Positions 63,553 through 64,000 of a DNA stretch of 64,000 bases are shown one piece after another. The position numbers and the translations under genes are program-made. How positions within the stretch are numbered: the first letter of the stretch is position 1; each line of letters opens with the position of its first letter. Below the pieces are notes generated by a model. That model was not told the origin of the DNA and did no database searches. It saw nothing but the letters and a program-made list of their open reading frames with translations. Origin of the DNA: Paracoccus shandongensis (GTDB lineage Bacteria > Pseudomonadota > Alphaproteobacteria > Rhodobacterales > Rhodobacteraceae). The stretch lies in the NCBI RefSeq assembly GCF_017315735.1, contig NZ_JAFLRK010000011.1, positions 1 through 64,000 of the forward strand, in the 5' to 3' direction.

Positions 63553-64000
63553 ATGACACCGCTTGGACATCGACGGCTGATCCTGACGCGCCATGCCAAG
63601 TCGGCCTGGGATGATCCGGGCCTGCCCGATCACGACCGCCCGCTGAACGACCGGGGCCGCCGGTCCGCCCGCGCGCTTGGCGACTGGATGGCCTCGCGCG
63701 GGTACGAGCCCGAGGAGGTGCTGTGCTCGTCCGCCGCGCGCACGCAGGAAACCTGGGCGATGGTCGCGGGCGCGCCGCTGGAGGTCCGCCCGGTGATCCG
63801 CATCGAGCCGGGCCTGTATCAGGCGGGCCCGGAAAAGATGCTGGCGGTCCTGAAGACCGCCACCCACCCGACGGTGATGATGCTGGGCCACAACCCGGGC
63901 ATTTCCGAATTCGCGGCCCTGCTGCCCGCGCGCCTGCCGCTGGACCCCGACTTCCGCCGCTATCCCACGGGCGCGACCCTGGTGGTGGATTTCCAGGTGG
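63553..64000 (+). CDS. SixA-type histidine phosphatase (3' end cut by window edge)
   Basis: The first 149 residues are visible. LTRHAKSAWDD near residue 11 is the RHG catalytic motif with the phosphohistidine nucleophile, LNDRGRRSARALGDWM follows, SSAARTQETW near 60 and MLGHNPGISEF near 110 complete the histidine-phosphatase core. It is like SixA, which dephosphorylates phosphohistidine proteins, for example NPr of the nitrogen PTS; a link with ptsP (49952-52198) is possible but only inferred. Confidence 0.88.
   Translation, partial: MTPLGHRRLILTRHAKSAWDDPGLPDHDRPLNDRGRRSARALGDWMASRGYEPEEVLCSSAARTQETWAMVAGAPLEVRPVIRIEPGLYQAGPEKMLAVLKTATHPTVMMLGHNPGISEFAALLPARLPLDPDFRRYPTGATLVVDFQV

Overview
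This is a GC-rich, gene-dense chromosomal segment from an alphaproteobacterium of the Rhodobacteraceae, almost certainly Paracoccus or a close relative. The best evidence is a cytochrome c-550 gene (10690-11115) next to a 558-residue cytochrome aa3 oxidase subunit I gene (11832-13508). Protein length, residue numbering and this neighbourhood match what I know of the cycA-ctaDII locus of Paracoccus denitrificans. Further lineage markers are the alaS-recA-cckA order, a GTTC-N7-GTTC SOS box at recA, and many DUF genes typical of the order. I see no insertion sequences, prophage, CRISPR array, rRNA operon or obvious foreign island.

Layout. 1-9.8 kb, minus strand: class II amidotransferase (cut by the window edge), DUF1330, alaS, recA, cckA, rsmB, ugd and tRNA-Leu. 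9.9-14 kb, plus strand: lipB, cycA, a universal stress protein, ctaD and DUF2244. 14-21.7 kb: yqeY-like gene, carA, a large membrane glycosyltransferase, glnE and bpt. 21.8-28.9 kb: ilvB-ilvN, small conserved hypotheticals, M48 lipoprotein protease, nitroreductase, EI24 protein, DUF1467, mce and a stand-alone response regulator. 28.9-41.8 kb: GNAT, DUF1501/DUF1800 pair, aspS, CPBP protease, GH25 lipoprotein, dld, GT8 and epimerase pair, cobT and an FMN reductase. 41.9-53.5 kb: a PopZ-like gene with tolC and pcm, tRNA-Cys, the opgG-opgH-opgC glucan operon, ptsP and lysC. 53.8-64 kb: DUF1178, waaA, a 25-residue membrane protein, tRNA-Arg, a sensor kinase, then the rpmH-rnpA-yidD-ttcA-yidC-MOSC-engB-argB run and a SixA-type phosphatase (cut by the window edge).

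The most interesting theme is cell-cycle and polarity control. Three promoters carry CtrA-type sites (TTAA-N7-TTAA), each 46-50 bp upstream of a start codon: cckA (the kinase at the top of the CtrA phosphorelay), a glycosyltransferase whose N-terminus has tandem RLG-type motifs like those of c-di-GMP-binding MshEN domains, and a receiver protein whose C-terminus looks like a degenerate histidine phosphotransfer domain. The window also holds a candidate divergent PopZ polar organiser in the order pcm-tolC-popZ. Together these suggest a CtrA-governed surface-polysaccharide and signalling module that could be tested directly.

Other regulatory structure: an FNR-type half-perfect palindrome before the stress-protein gene, a terminator-like hairpin lying inside the first codons of DUF2244 just after ctaD, a hairpin in the ilvB leader, and two copies of an intergenic element (hairpin, then CCCCC, then GGATATTT) that supplies the ilvN ribosome binding site in one copy and the last codons of a sugar epimerase in the other.
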